This document shows, piece by piece, positions 40,410 through 50,289 of a stretch of DNA of 64,000 bases. Source of the stretch: Bifidobacterium thermophilum (GTDB lineage Bacteria; Actinomycetota; Actinomycetes; Actinomycetales; Bifidobacteriaceae); NCBI GenBank assembly GCA_000741495.1, contig JGZV01000009.1:81413-145412 (forward strand), given 5' to 3'. Under the pieces are notes generated by a model that worked only from the letters and a program-made list of their open reading frames with translations, searched no databases and was not told where the DNA came from. A program made the position numbers and the translations under genes. The first letter of the stretch is position 1; each line of letters begins with the position of its first letter.

Positions 40410-40583
40410 TGTGTGAGGATTGGCTCACACTATGACGGTCTGGACGGCCGGAATCCGCTCATCGGGCACCGATACGTGTTACTGTGTGAGGATTCGCTCA
40501 CAATGTGGCCCCCAGGATGCCTCCAAACGGCTGATTGGCTGGTGGCAGGAGCCTGCGCGTGAGACCCGCGATCCGCTCACACG
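40410..40583. repeat. 73-bp-period hairpin repeat array 1
   Basis: Palindromic units built on TGTGAGGATTSGCTCACA lie at 40410-40429 and 40483-40502, and a degenerate unit (GTGAG...GCTCAC) starts near 40559 and overlaps the nhaP-type stop codon. The unit-to-unit distance is 73 bp both times. The array fills the gap between the convergent esterase and antiporter genes. Confidence 0.75.
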
Positions 40584-42655
40584 CCGGAATCCGCATCCAC
40601 CTGCATCACGTACACGTTGCGGCGCAACTGCCGCATCTGGGCACGGTTGATCCGCCCGTCCTCGAACAGATCCTGGATGATACCCAGCTCAATCGCATAG
40701 CTGTCGCGCTTGACATCCTCCACCTCGTTGATGGTCTCCGCGCTGCGCTCCATATTCGGCCGGTTGCGCAGGGAAGCCTCGGCACGCTGATAATCAAGGA
40801 TCAGCGCCGAACAATCCTCGGTATTGTAGGTGCCCGCATGCATCTGCTCATACAGCTTGCCGATTACCACATGAATCGCCTCAAGCTGGGTGCCGCGAAC
40901 GGCAGCGTAGATTTCATCCTCGCTCATCAGCGGTGCCGTGCGCAGAATTTTGCCGTAAATCCGCCGCGCCAACAGGGATACCCGGCGTTGCAGCGCGCGG
41001 AACCGACCGCGAATCTGCGATACCGCCTGCGAATTTCTTGACCCCGCTGTCGCATGACGCAACGTGGTCATCAGCTGGTCGAGCATACGCTCGCAGGCTT
41101 CGATATGCAGGTCACGCTGGTGTGTTGCCGCCGGGGTTGCGGGCTCCTCGTTCTTCAGGTCGATGATCCGCTGCTTGAGGAAGTCTTTCTCCCACTGCAA
41201 CGCCTCGATTTGCAGGGCTTCGAAGCCTTGCGGGTCGGCGCTGCCGATGCGGTGCTTGAGCCGGGTGATGCGCTTGGTGTACGAGTCGATGACCGCGAGT
41301 ACGGACCGTCGGTTTTCCGGGGTGACGCGGCGGGCGAGCTCCTCGACGGTCTGGCGGAGCACCTCGACAGTGATGTCATCCATCTCCTTGGTGCTTCGCC
41401 GATGGTTCGGGGCGAGCAGCGGCAGCAGGAAGTTCGCCAGCAGCAGAGTCACGATGATGACGCCGGCTGCCACGAATATCAGTTCGTCGCGCATCGGGAA
41501 ATCGGCGCCCGCGGCGATGGTGTACGGGATGGTGAACATCAGGGACAGGGTGATGGTGCCTTTTGGCCCGCCGAAGGTCATGATTGCGGCGGAACGCCAA
41601 CGTTCTGGGGTCATCCGGCGGCGTCGGCCTGTGCGCTGGTCGCGGGCGATACGCAGCATGGCGGCCACCCACACGAACCGCATGGCGACCACCACAACGG
41701 ATACCAGTGCGATGATCCCCAGCAGCATGGTGTTGCTTTCCGTGGGGTCGGCCCATGTGGTGCCCAGCACGTCCGGCAGCATCATGCCCAGCATGATGAA
41801 CACGGAACCGTTCAATGCGAACGACAGCACCGCCCACACGCTGGATGACACGATGTTGGTACGGGCAACATTCGGGCCCACGCCGCTGCGGTCGTATCGG
41901 GCAATCAGGCCCGCCGCGACGACCGCGAGGATGCCGGACACACCAATCGCCTCCGCGCCCAGATACAGCAGGAACGGCAGGAACAGTTCCATCAGAATAC
42001 GTGACGTGGTGGTTTCCCAACCGAAGGAGCGCATCAGGCCGAACACCCAATTGGCGAACACGCCGAACACCAAGCCGAGCAGGGCCCCGCCGAAGAACGA
42101 GACCGCGAACTCCCCGGCGGCGGCCCCGACGGAGAACGTGCCGGTGACTGCCGCGAGAATGGAAAACTGGAAGCCGACAATGCCGGAGGCGTCATTGAAC
42201 AGGGATTCGCCTTCGAGAATCCCGCGCTGCCGTTCACTCAGCGTGGCTTCATGGCTTAAGGATGTGACGGCGACCGCGTCAGTCGGGCCGAGGGCCGCGC
42301 CCAGTGCGAGCGCGGCGGCAAGTGGTACGGCAGGCCATGCGGCATGGGTCACATACCCTACGGCGACCATCGTGGCGATTGCCAGGCCGATGGCAAGTGA
42401 CAGCGACAGTTTGAGATTTTTCAGCAGTGTGGTTTTATCGATGCTGCGCGCCTCAAGGTAGAGCAGCGGTGCGATGAACAGCACCATGAACAGTTCCGGG
42501 TCCAGGGTGACATCCGGGAAAAACGGGAGCTGCGACGCGATCGCTCCCAGCACGATCTGCACGAGCGGCGTGGATACCTTGGGAATGAAGCGGCTGAGGA
42601 ATGATGACACCACGACCGCGCCGACAATGCACAGTACGAGGGTCAGTTCCGTCAT
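40577..42655 (-). CDS. Na+/H+ antiporter, NhaP (CPA1) family
   Basis: A 692-aa monovalent cation/proton antiporter. The first 420 residues form about 12 membrane helices and include ALGAALGPTDAVAV and the CPA1 signature EGESLFNDASGIV (the Asn-Asp pair). The remaining 270 residues form a cytoplasmic, helical, charged tail that is probably regulatory. AAGGAAGG precedes the ATG. Its stop codon lies in the last unit of the adjacent hairpin array. Confidence 0.92.
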   Translation of the reverse strand: MTELTLVLCIVGAVVVSSFLSRFIPKVSTPLVQIVLGAIASQLPFFPDVTLDPELFMVLFIAPLLYLEARSIDKTTLLKNLKLSLSLAIGLAIATMVAVGYVTHAAWPAVPLAAALALGAALGPTDAVAVTSLSHEATLSERQRGILEGESLFNDASGIVGFQFSILAAVTGTFSVGAAAGEFAVSFFGGALLGLVFGVFANWVFGLMRSFGWETTTSRILMELFLPFLLYLGAEAIGVSGILAVVAAGLIARYDRSGVGPNVARTNIVSSSVWAVLSFALNGSVFIMLGMMLPDVLGTTWADPTESNTMLLGIIALVSVVVVAMRFVWVAAMLRIARDQRTGRRRRMTPERWRSAAIMTFGGPKGTITLSLMFTIPYTIAAGADFPMRDELIFVAAGVIIVTLLLANFLLPLLAPNHRRSTKEMDDITVEVLRQTVEELARRVTPENRRSVLAVIDSYTKRITRLKHRIGSADPQGFEALQIEALQWEKDFLKQRIIDLKNEEPATPAATHQRDLHIEACERMLDQLMTTLRHATAGSRNSQAVSQIRGRFRALQRRVSLLARRIYGKILRTAPLMSEDEIYAAVRGTQLEAIHVVIGKLYEQMHAGTYNTEDCSALILDYQRAEASLRNRPNMERSAETINEVEDVKRDSYAIELGIIQDLFEDGRINRAQMRQLRRNVYVMQVDADSGV

Positions 42656-42818
42656 GATGCCGCCTTCCTTGGACTAGGTGGGCTCTGGTGGGCTCGCGGG
42701 TTCGGGCGCTCGGTCGCGTTGTACCGTCGCGTGGCGCGTGGTATCCGTGGATGATTCCCAGCGTACCGGGTGCAGATGAATTCTGTTCGCTGCAAGCAGT
42801 GCCGCTAGACTGGCTGGT

Positions 42819-43301
42819 ATGGCGGAAACAGGAAGCCGCGCGGCAGACAGCGGAACGTTGCACGGGCAGATGCAGCTGGCGCTGGATCTGGCGCGTGAGG
42901 CGGCACGGGATGGTGACGTGCCGGTGGGCGCAGTGGTCATCGGCGCTGATGGCGCGGTGCTTGGGCGCGGGCGCAATCTGCGCGAGCATGGCGGCGACCC
43001 GTTGGCCCACGCTGAAGTCGAGGCGATGCGGCAGGCTGCGGCCGGGCAGGGAAGCTGGAATCTTGCCGATTGCACGCTGGTCGTCACATTGGAGCCGTGC
43101 CCGATGTGTGCCGGAGCATGCCTGCAAACCCACATCGGGCGCATCGTGTTTGGAGCGTGGGACGCCAAATTGGGCGCCTGCGGTTCGGTGTGGGATATCC
43201 CGCGTGATCCGCATGTCGGCTCATTCCCTGAAGTGTATGGGGGAGTATGCGAGGACGAGTGCGCACATCTTCTCGCGGATTTCTTTAGCCCCAGGCGGTG
43301 A
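42819..43301 (+). CDS. tadA: tRNA-specific adenosine deaminase TadA
   Basis: TadA converts A34 to inosine in tRNA-Arg(ACG). The cytidine-deaminase zinc site is complete: HAEVEAM (His ligand and catalytic Glu) and PCPMCAGAC (two Cys ligands). 160 aa is normal. TAGACT lies exactly 7 nt before the ATG, with no ribosome site, so leaderless translation is likely. Confidence 0.94.
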   Translation: MAETGSRAADSGTLHGQMQLALDLAREAARDGDVPVGAVVIGADGAVLGRGRNLREHGGDPLAHAEVEAMRQAAAGQGSWNLADCTLVVTLEPCPMCAGACLQTHIGRIVFGAWDAKLGACGSVWDIPRDPHVGSFPEVYGGVCEDECAHLLADFFSPRR

Positions 43302-43328
43302 ATCGGGCCGTCCCCGGCTGAGATGTCA

Positions 43329-43375
43329 TGTCACGTCACACCCGCGCACCTCAAGCGCACGCATGTGACGTGACA
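43329..43375. terminator. 12-bp inverted repeat between tadA and agaL
   Basis: TGTCACGTCACA and TGTGACGTGACA are perfect complements separated by 23 bp, between convergent genes. No T-run follows, so it may be a terminator or a protein-binding palindrome. Confidence 0.6.
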
Positions 43376-43382
43376 CGCGAAG

Positions 43383-45596
43383 TCACACCCGCACGGCTTC
43401 GAACAGCACGGCTTGCGCGGGGTGCAGGCTTGGCGGGCGCAGACCGTAGGTTTCGAGCGCGACGGCCGGCAAGGTCACACCGTCGGCGGTCCACCAGCCG
43501 AGCGCTGATTGCCCGTTGCCGATGCCCTCATCGTCAAGGTTCAGGCTTGCCGGCAACGGCCTGACCTGATACACGGCTTCGGGGTCAAGGCCGGGAAGGT
43601 CGACCGGTGCCGCAGGGTAGGTCTGCGATGTGGTCAGCTGGGTGAAACGGTAGACGGCGTGCGAGCGGTCGGCGCTGATGACGCCGTCGAGCCGCACCGC
43701 GGGGTCTGCAGTATCGGCATGCACCGCCGTGCCGGTTTCGAACATCGCGCGCTGCTCCTTGTACGCGTGCACCCACACGGCGAGCTTGTCCAGGTCTTCT
43801 TGCGGCTCCTTGAGCAGGTTCCATTCGATGCCCATGTGCCCGAAGAACGCCATGGCCATCCGCATGTCCTGGCTGGTCGCGCGATGCGTTGAATGCGCCG
43901 GGCTGGCGCCCACATGCTCACCCATCATTTCGGGCGGTACCAGCAGCGATGTGTATCGCTGGATATCGGCCCGCTCCACGGGATCCACGCAATCGGACAC
44001 CCAGATGCGGTCGGCGTAGCGCAGAATGCCCAGGTCGACGCGGCCGCCGCCGGATGAGCAGCTTTCGATTTCGAGTCCGGGATGCGCGAGTTTCAGATCG
44101 CGGAAGATGCGATACACGGCGATAGTCTGCTCGTGTACGGCAGGCCTGCCGGAGCGCGGGGACACCGCTTCGGTGACGAGCTTGTTGTGATCCCATTTGA
44201 TGTAGTCGATGCCCAGTTCGCCGACCAGATGGTCCATCGCGCCGAACACGTAGTCGTACGCGTCCGGATTGGTCAGATCGACGACCTGCTGGGATCGTCC
44301 TTGCATCGGCAGGCGGCCGGGGGCGGGGCGAAGCACCCAATCCGGGTGGTTGCGGAACATGTCGGAGTTGGGGTTGACCATTTCCGGCTCGAACCACAGG
44401 CCGAATTCCATGCCTTTGCCGTGTACGTAATCCGCCAGCGATTTGAGGCTTTTCTCGCCGTCGGGCCACACGTCCTGCGAGATCTGCCAGTCGCCGAGGC
44501 CGGCGGTGTCATCGCGTCGGGCGCCGAACCAGCCGTCATCCACGACGAAACGCTCCACACCGCTGTCCACGGCCTTGTCCGCGAGTCGGACAAGCGTGTC
44601 ATAATCATGCTGGAAATAGACGGCCTCCCACGTGTTGAGGATGACCGGACGCGGCTTGCTGGCGAGATTCGGGTGCTGCGCGCGCAGGAACCCGTGGAAG
44701 CGGTGGGCGACCTCGTTCAGCCCAGTGCCGAACGCGCCATACACCCACGGCGTGGTGTACTGGCCTCCATGCTCCAGCGTGATTTCGCCGCCGAACAGCT
44801 TCTCCCCGCCGCCGATCACACCCTGCGTGTAGGGCAGACGTTCCGCGGACAGCACGCTGTTGCCGCTCCAACCCACATGCACGGAATACACGTCGCCGTG
44901 CTCGAAACCGAATCCGGGGGCGCCGGCGGTCAGAAGCAGGGATGCGTCAAAGTCGGGGCGTCCGGCCATGGAAAGCTTCTCGAAGCGGCCGACGGTGAGT
45001 GGCTGGCGTTGTGGCGAACGCTCGTGCAGATGGTGGCCGGTGGTGGTGAGGATTTCGACGGCCTGCTGGGGCAGGGGGTAGCCGAGTTCGATGCCGTTGA
45101 CGTCCAGGGTGCCGTCGCCGAGATTGGTGACGGTGGCGCACTGGCGGATCAGGCCGGAATCGGTCAGTTCGCAGGTCCACTGCAGAGCGACCTGCTGGTC
45201 GGCGTCTTGCGCGTCGACGCTGATTATGGAAGCGCCCTCGTTGTCGCCGGCAGTGGGGTTGATGGCAGTGACAACGAAATCGCAGAACAGTTCACGGCCG
45301 TCTCGACGGATATCAATGCGCGGGGCACCGATCCACGCTTCGGACTGTGTGGGCAGGATGCTCGGCCATGCGGTGTCGTCCAGCGCGCCGGACACGCGTT
45401 GCGGTTTCAGCGCGTCATACAGGTACACGAGGGTTTCCGGGTGCGGCAAGGGCCGCCCCCAATGGACGAACCGGGGGAGGGCATGGTCGGGGAAAATCAG
45501 TGCGAACGCCACGTTGGCAGCGGTGTTTTCCGCGTACACCGCGGTCAGGTCGGTGCCGTCGTTCGCTGTTCCGGGGATGATGGTGATGCGCGTCAT
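43383..45596 (-). CDS. Alpha-galactosidase, GH36
   Basis: A 737-aa GH36 enzyme that releases alpha-galactose from melibiose and raffinose-type sugars. The nucleophile Asp lies in DYIKWDHNK and the acid/base Asp in RIWVSDCVDPVER; FVVDDGWFGARRDD and GLWFEPEMVNPNSD are family blocks. There is no signal peptide, so it acts on imported sugar. The start is the ATG with AAAGGAG at 45596; the open frame continues far upstream without support. Confidence 0.93.
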   Translation of the reverse strand: MTRITIIPGTANDGTDLTAVYAENTAANVAFALIFPDHALPRFVHWGRPLPHPETLVYLYDALKPQRVSGALDDTAWPSILPTQSEAWIGAPRIDIRRDGRELFCDFVVTAINPTAGDNEGASIISVDAQDADQQVALQWTCELTDSGLIRQCATVTNLGDGTLDVNGIELGYPLPQQAVEILTTTGHHLHERSPQRQPLTVGRFEKLSMAGRPDFDASLLLTAGAPGFGFEHGDVYSVHVGWSGNSVLSAERLPYTQGVIGGGEKLFGGEITLEHGGQYTTPWVYGAFGTGLNEVAHRFHGFLRAQHPNLASKPRPVILNTWEAVYFQHDYDTLVRLADKAVDSGVERFVVDDGWFGARRDDTAGLGDWQISQDVWPDGEKSLKSLADYVHGKGMEFGLWFEPEMVNPNSDMFRNHPDWVLRPAPGRLPMQGRSQQVVDLTNPDAYDYVFGAMDHLVGELGIDYIKWDHNKLVTEAVSPRSGRPAVHEQTIAVYRIFRDLKLAHPGLEIESCSSGGGRVDLGILRYADRIWVSDCVDPVERADIQRYTSLLVPPEMMGEHVGASPAHSTHRATSQDMRMAMAFFGHMGIEWNLLKEPQEDLDKLAVWVHAYKEQRAMFETGTAVHADTADPAVRLDGVISADRSHAVYRFTQLTTSQTYPAAPVDLPGLDPEAVYQVRPLPASLNLDDEGIGNGQSALGWWTADGVTLPAVALETYGLRPPSLHPAQAVLFEAVRV

Positions 45597-45924
45597 TGCA
45601 CTCCTTTGGTCGTAGGGTCTGTCGTTGTCCTTCGCTGTGCCGGAGCCGGCGCGTGTATGCTGGCCGCGCCGCTCCTGCATCGTTGGTTGTATGGTATGTG
45701 CTCGCGTTTTCCTTGTCTCAGGACGCGTGTCGTGTGCATTGCGCAAGAAAACAGGATCTTCGCGAACGCTGAAGAAACGCTGACGATGAAGAAATGCAGG
45801 TGTCGGGAGGCTGACATGGAACAAGGGCGTTGCGCAGCTGTCGGACGCGCTACAGTTAGTGCCGACTGCGGCGCATTCATGCGCACGGAAAAGCGGGAAA
45901 GCGGGAAGCAGGAAAGGGACACCC
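45597..45924. promoter_or_regulatory. Divergent spacer agaL / TauE
   Basis: This 328-bp region must hold both promoters. I see the palindrome TTGCGCAA near 45750 and two ribosome sites at the edges but no convincing -35/-10 pair or regulator operator. Confidence 0.4.
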
Positions 45925-46770
45925 ATGGCGTATTCCAGCACACAGGATCATGATGCACTCGGGGGCAATCTTGTTCGTCGTGTGGTGGTGCTGGGGATGG
46001 TGGGTGTGCTGTCGGGCCTGATGTCCGGCCTGTTCGGCATCGGCGGTGGCACGATTATCGTCCCGGCGCTCGTCTGGCTCGGCCTGACGCAACGGCATGC
46101 GGTCGCCACGTCTCTTGCGGCAATCGTCCCGACGGCCATCGCCGGCGTGATTTCGTACGCGCAATCCGGCCATGTGGACTGGATTGCTGCACTCCTGCTC
46201 GCCTGCGGTACGATCATCGGCTCGCAACTCGGCAGCTGGCTGCTGTCACGATTACCGGAAATGGTGTTGCGCTGGGCTTTCGCGGCATTTCTCGTATTCG
46301 TGATTGTCTCGCAGATCGTCGGCACGCCGTCACGCGACGGCACGATTCACATGACGTTCCTAACTGGCGCTCTGCTGGTGCTTCTTGGCGTGTTCGTCGG
46401 CACGCTGTCCGGCCTGCTCGGTATCGGCGGCGGGGCGATTGTCGTGCCGGCGCTGTCGTTGGCGTTCGGCGCGAGCGACCTGGTGGCCCGCGGCACGTCA
46501 TTGCTCATGATGATTCCGAACGCCATCGCTGGAAGCGTCGCGAATGTCCGACGCGGTCTGGTCAACCTGCGTGACGGCCTGATCATCGGCGTGGTCGCGG
46601 CATGTCTGACCCCCGCCGGCACGTGGATCGCCGGCTCTATCAGCGCTCGTATGGGAGCCAATCTGTTCGCCATCTATCTGTGCGTGATTTGCGTGCGTTC
46701 TGTCTGGACCGCCGTGAAGGTGACCCCCGCCTTGGCAAAGCGCCTCCCGCACCGCGAATCCTGGCGTTGA
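45925..46770 (+). CDS. TauE/SafE-family sulfite or anion exporter
   Basis: A 281-aa integral membrane protein with the duplicated TauE signature: GLMSGLFGIGGGTIIVPALVWLG near residue 28 and GTLSGLLGIGGGAIVVPALSLAFG near residue 155, and eight or so predicted helices. The family moves sulfonates, sulfite or other anions; the substrate here is unknown. GGAAAGGGA precedes the ATG. Confidence 0.9.
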   Translation: MAYSSTQDHDALGGNLVRRVVVLGMVGVLSGLMSGLFGIGGGTIIVPALVWLGLTQRHAVATSLAAIVPTAIAGVISYAQSGHVDWIAALLLACGTIIGSQLGSWLLSRLPEMVLRWAFAAFLVFVIVSQIVGTPSRDGTIHMTFLTGALLVLLGVFVGTLSGLLGIGGGAIVVPALSLAFGASDLVARGTSLLMMIPNAIAGSVANVRRGLVNLRDGLIIGVVAACLTPAGTWIAGSISARMGANLFAIYLCVICVRSVWTAVKVTPALAKRLPHRESWR

Positions 46771-46804
46771 TAGCGGTGCCACAGACGACGTTTGCCCTCC
46801 ACGC

Positions 46805-47512
46805 TTACCGTCCGGCCCGTTCCACGAGCCTCGCCAGCTGCACCCGATTCATGCTCAGGCGTTCGCTGGCGCTGGACAGATGCGCTTTGACCGTGCGTTC
46901 GGAAATGAACATCCGTTCGGCGATTTCCTGATTACTCATGCCTTGCGCGGCCAAAATCACGGTTTCCCGCTCCCGTTCGGGCAGGCTGTCGAGCATGCCT
47001 CGTGCTTCGTCTTCGCGGGCGTTGAGCCGTGCGCTCGCCATATCGTCCAGCAGCTGACGTTGAGCGGCCTGATTGAATTGCGGTTCGCCGTCGCGCACGG
47101 CGAGGATCCGTTCGATGATGGTTTGTGGAGCATCGGTTTTGGAGACGAAACCTTCCGCTCCCATTTCCACGGCGCGCTCCACTGTGCGTTGCGGGCTGAG
47201 TGAGGTGAGGATCAGCACATGCGTGCCCGGGCTGACGTGTCGCACACGGTCGGTGGCTTCGATCCCGTCCATGGCGGGCATGTCAATGTCCATGAGCATG
47301 ACATCAGGGTGGTCGCGTTCGGCTGCGGCAACGGCCTGCACGCCGTCCGCGCAGGTGTCGAGTACGCGGATCCGGCCGCGGGAATAATCCTGCAGAATCA
47401 ACGCCATGGTCTGGCAGATCATGGGGTCGTCATCGGCGATGATCACGGTTACCGGGGCTTCGCCACCCGCCGCCGTACCATCTGGCTGTTCCGTCTTCTC
47501 TTGCGTCCGCAC
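46805..47512 (-). CDS. NarL-type response regulator
   Basis: A 235-aa response regulator. The receiver domain has the acidic pair (IIADDDPM), the phospho-acceptor Asp in VMLMDIDMP and the Lys in FVSKTDAP; the LuxR/NarL helix-turn-helix follows (LPERERETVILAAQGMSNQEIAERMFISERTVKAHLSS). It pairs with the sensor kinase 54 bp upstream on the same strand. Confidence 0.93.
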   Translation of the reverse strand: MRTQEKTEQPDGTAAGGEAPVTVIIADDDPMICQTMALILQDYSRGRIRVLDTCADGVQAVAAAERDHPDVMLMDIDMPAMDGIEATDRVRHVSPGTHVLILTSLSPQRTVERAVEMGAEGFVSKTDAPQTIIERILAVRDGEPQFNQAAQRQLLDDMASARLNAREDEARGMLDSLPERERETVILAAQGMSNQEIAERMFISERTVKAHLSSASERLSMNRVQLARLVERAGR

Positions 47513-47566
47513 GGCTCCATGATACCGGGAACGTTATCTGTGCGTGTGGGGAGGTGGAAGGGACGG

Positions 47567-49240
47567 CTACTGATTTGCACCGAGGATCCTTGACGGGAAA
47601 GCCGCGTCAAGATGGAAGATGCCGCGCTTGTCGCTTCCCCAGGTACAGGTGCCGCCGACCGCAGCCACGCGTTCGCGGATACCACGCAAACCGTTGCCGC
47701 CCAAGGACTTGTCTGCGGTGTTGCGCCCACTATCGCCGGTATGTTCCGGCATTTGGGCGCCGGTGGGATTGCTGATATGCACGCCGATGCCGTGCCCGGC
47801 GGAACAGGTGACCTCCAGCTCGATGGGCTGTCCTGGAGCGTGCCGCCGTGCATTGGTGAGTCCTTCTTGAACGGTACGGTAGGCGATTTTCGCGATATCC
47901 GGATGGATGGCGCCCATGTCCTGTATGTCAATCCATGTGTCGATGTGCGCGCCTGCGGCTTTCGCATCGGCGATTAGGCCGCTTAATGATTCACGTGACA
48001 GTGACGTGGTGTCGTCCGGCCTGAGTGTTTGCCGCGCTTTGTTCGGGTTGTGCAGCAGGTCGATGATGCTGTGTGCTTCGTCCAGCGCTCCTGCCGCCTG
48101 TTTGCGGATATCCTCGGCGCGCTGTGCGATGTCATGCAGCTGCCGGTCGGTGATATTTCCGGCCTCGAGTGTCCCGCATTGCACTTGCAAGGCTGAGGCG
48201 TTGACTGCGATAAGCGACAGGCTGTGTGCGAGCGTGTCATGCGCCTCCGTGGCGATCGCATCCGCCAGTTGCTGGTTGGCGAGGTCGGATTGCAGCATCT
48301 GCGCGCGATTTTGCTGCTGTGCCGCCTGCCGTTGGGCGCGTCGGGCACGTGAAGTGTTGCGGTTCGCCACACCGACAATTGCTGCGATGACGATGGATAT
48401 CACGGCGAGGAGCAGCCCTGACCACAGCATGCCCGGTCGGCTTGCCGCGTGGACGACATGTCCTTGATCATTGGTACTGGACAGCATAGTGCCGATGATG
48501 GAATATTGGGCGGGCATCAAGGCGTCGCGTAGGCGGGAGATGACGGTGGCTGCGCTGCTGAGCGCGATGAGCTCGTAGAGGCGGCGATCCGGGTCGCGCC
48601 GAGCGATCAGCGCGCTTTGTGCCATAAGTGTGGTGAGCGGGCTGATTGGCAGGCAGATGGTTATTATCGCGGTGATCAGGCAAACGAATTCCGGTTTCTC
48701 GTCGCGGTTGCGCAGCAGGAAGGGTAGTGCGGCGCCGGCGACCAAGCCGATCAACGACCAGAACATGCCGATATCGTTGTGCCATGCGGACATGCCTTCG
48801 TAGATGAACGCCGGTTGCACGATTCCGCAGGCAATCGCACATGCGAGCATCACCGTTGTGATGGTGATGCGGCGGGTTTTCCCGTTGCCCGATGCGCCGG
48901 TACCGGTTCTTTTGGCTTGCTGGCGGGGCGTCGTGTATGACTGCTGCGGCATATACGGTTGCGATGGTTGTGGTTGCGGCTGTGCCGGCTGCTGAGGCTG
49001 CGTCGGCTGTTGGAACTGACGGGGTTGCTGTGTCGTGTACGGCTGCCGGTACTGGTATGCACCTTGGAACGTGCCCTGTGATGGGCCGCCACCGTAACCA
49101 TATGGTGATTGATGCCCGACTGGTGCGGATGGCATAGCACGAGGTGTCTGAGGGGTTCCTGCTGTCCCCAATGACCCGATGGTCCCCGCGTCCATCCGCT
49201 TGCCGGGCTCGCCGCCCGGACGCCCTCCTGCTTCGCTCAT
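47567..49240 (-). CDS. Sensor histidine kinase (HisKA_3)
   Basis: A 557-aa membrane kinase. The N-terminal 130 residues are Gln/Pro/Tyr-rich and disordered; about five membrane helices follow; the dimerisation/phospho-acceptor helix is EAHDTLAHSLSLIAVNASAL, and the C-terminal ATPase domain contains RTVQEGLTNARRHA and GGNGLRGIRERV. The signal is unknown. ATG at 49240 has TACAGT exactly 7 nt before it and no ribosome site, a leaderless candidate. Upstream it is divergent from the DUF5067 gene. Confidence 0.9.
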   Translation of the reverse strand: MSEAGGRPGGEPGKRMDAGTIGSLGTAGTPQTPRAMPSAPVGHQSPYGYGGGPSQGTFQGAYQYRQPYTTQQPRQFQQPTQPQQPAQPQPQPSQPYMPQQSYTTPRQQAKRTGTGASGNGKTRRITITTVMLACAIACGIVQPAFIYEGMSAWHNDIGMFWSLIGLVAGAALPFLLRNRDEKPEFVCLITAIITICLPISPLTTLMAQSALIARRDPDRRLYELIALSSAATVISRLRDALMPAQYSIIGTMLSSTNDQGHVVHAASRPGMLWSGLLLAVISIVIAAIVGVANRNTSRARRAQRQAAQQQNRAQMLQSDLANQQLADAIATEAHDTLAHSLSLIAVNASALQVQCGTLEAGNITDRQLHDIAQRAEDIRKQAAGALDEAHSIIDLLHNPNKARQTLRPDDTTSLSRESLSGLIADAKAAGAHIDTWIDIQDMGAIHPDIAKIAYRTVQEGLTNARRHAPGQPIELEVTCSAGHGIGVHISNPTGAQMPEHTGDSGRNTADKSLGGNGLRGIRERVAAVGGTCTWGSDKRGIFHLDAAFPSRILGANQ

Positions 49241-49381
49241 GCCGTCCACTGTACTCAATGGGCTTGTGCGCTGCCATTGTCCTTTCGGGCATATCGGTAC
49301 GGCCTGTCGTACACTTTCCGCTTCTTTCCGCAGCCCGTAGCGTGGGGATTGTCCTGATCGGAAGAGAAAAGCGAGGATGAC

Positions 49382-50284
49382 ATGGACGACAATCAGCAGT
49401 TTGAGCCGCAGTCGTATGACGGCTCTCAGCCCGTATACACTCCGCAACAGCAGGCGGCTCCTATGATGCCGGCGACTCCTGGGGGAACGCTCCCGCCGAA
49501 CACCGTATATCCTCAGCCTGCGCCGGGCGATAACTTGGGTGGAGGCCGTCCACGCAAGTTGAGCGCCGCCGCGGTTACCGGTCTGGTGCTTGGCATCATC
49601 GGCATTGTGTTCAGTTTCATCCCGATTATCAATAATGTCGCGTTCATTCTCGGCATCATCGGTCTGGTGTTCGGCATCATCGGCTTGGTCGCGACCAAGC
49701 GTGACGGCAAGCGCCGCGGCAGGGGACTTGCGATTGCCGCCGTCATCCTGACGGTGCTGGCGATGGTGATTACGCTGGTGATGCAGCAGGCGACCGGTAA
49801 GGCGCTTGATGATGCGCTTGGCACGTCTTCCACCACGTCCCAGTCGGCTTCATCCGATGCGAAAAAGAGCGGCGGTGATTCGTCTTCCTCTGCGGCGGCG
49901 TCCGGGGCGCAGGACACGGAGGGCGATCTTGACAAGCTTCACGTCAAAATCGTGTCTGCCGCCAAGTCCGGGGCCGACTATAACGGCCAACCGACCGTGC
50001 TGGTGACCTACGAGTGGACGAACAACACCGACAAGAACCAGGTGTTCTCGGTGGCGACATCCGCGAAAGCTTTCCAGAACGGTAAGGAGCTTGACATGGC
50101 GATCTACACGGAAGCGCCGGCCGGCTACGATTCCAATGCAAGTCTTCAAGAGGTGCAGCCCGGCGCCACCCAGCAGGTGAGTGTCGGCTACGTGCTCCAG
50201 GACGATTCGCCGGTGGACGTCGAAGTGAGCGGCACCTTTGATCTTTCGGGTGCCAAAGTCTCGCACACCTACCAGCTGCAGTAG
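49382..50284 (+). CDS. DUF4190/DUF5067 membrane protein
   Basis: A 300-aa protein. A Gln/Pro/Tyr-rich cytoplasmic N-terminus resembles that of the adjacent kinase, two or three membrane helices follow (VTGLVLGIIGIVFSFIP, FILGIIGLVFGIIGLV, LAIAAVILTVLAMVITL), then a Ser/Ala linker and an extracytoplasmic DUF5067-type beta domain (PTVLVTYEWTNNTDKNQVFSVATSAKAFQNG). Function unknown; divergence from the two-component genes suggests it may be part of that signalling unit. GAGGATGAC supplies a ribosome site. Confidence 0.8.
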   Translation: MDDNQQFEPQSYDGSQPVYTPQQQAAPMMPATPGGTLPPNTVYPQPAPGDNLGGGRPRKLSAAAVTGLVLGIIGIVFSFIPIINNVAFILGIIGLVFGIIGLVATKRDGKRRGRGLAIAAVILTVLAMVITLVMQQATGKALDDALGTSSTTSQSASSDAKKSGGDSSSSAAASGAQDTEGDLDKLHVKIVSAAKSGADYNGQPTVLVTYEWTNNTDKNQVFSVATSAKAFQNGKELDMAIYTEAPAGYDSNASLQEVQPGATQQVSVGYVLQDDSPVDVEVSGTFDLSGAKVSHTYQLQ

Positions 50285-50289
50285 ATGGT

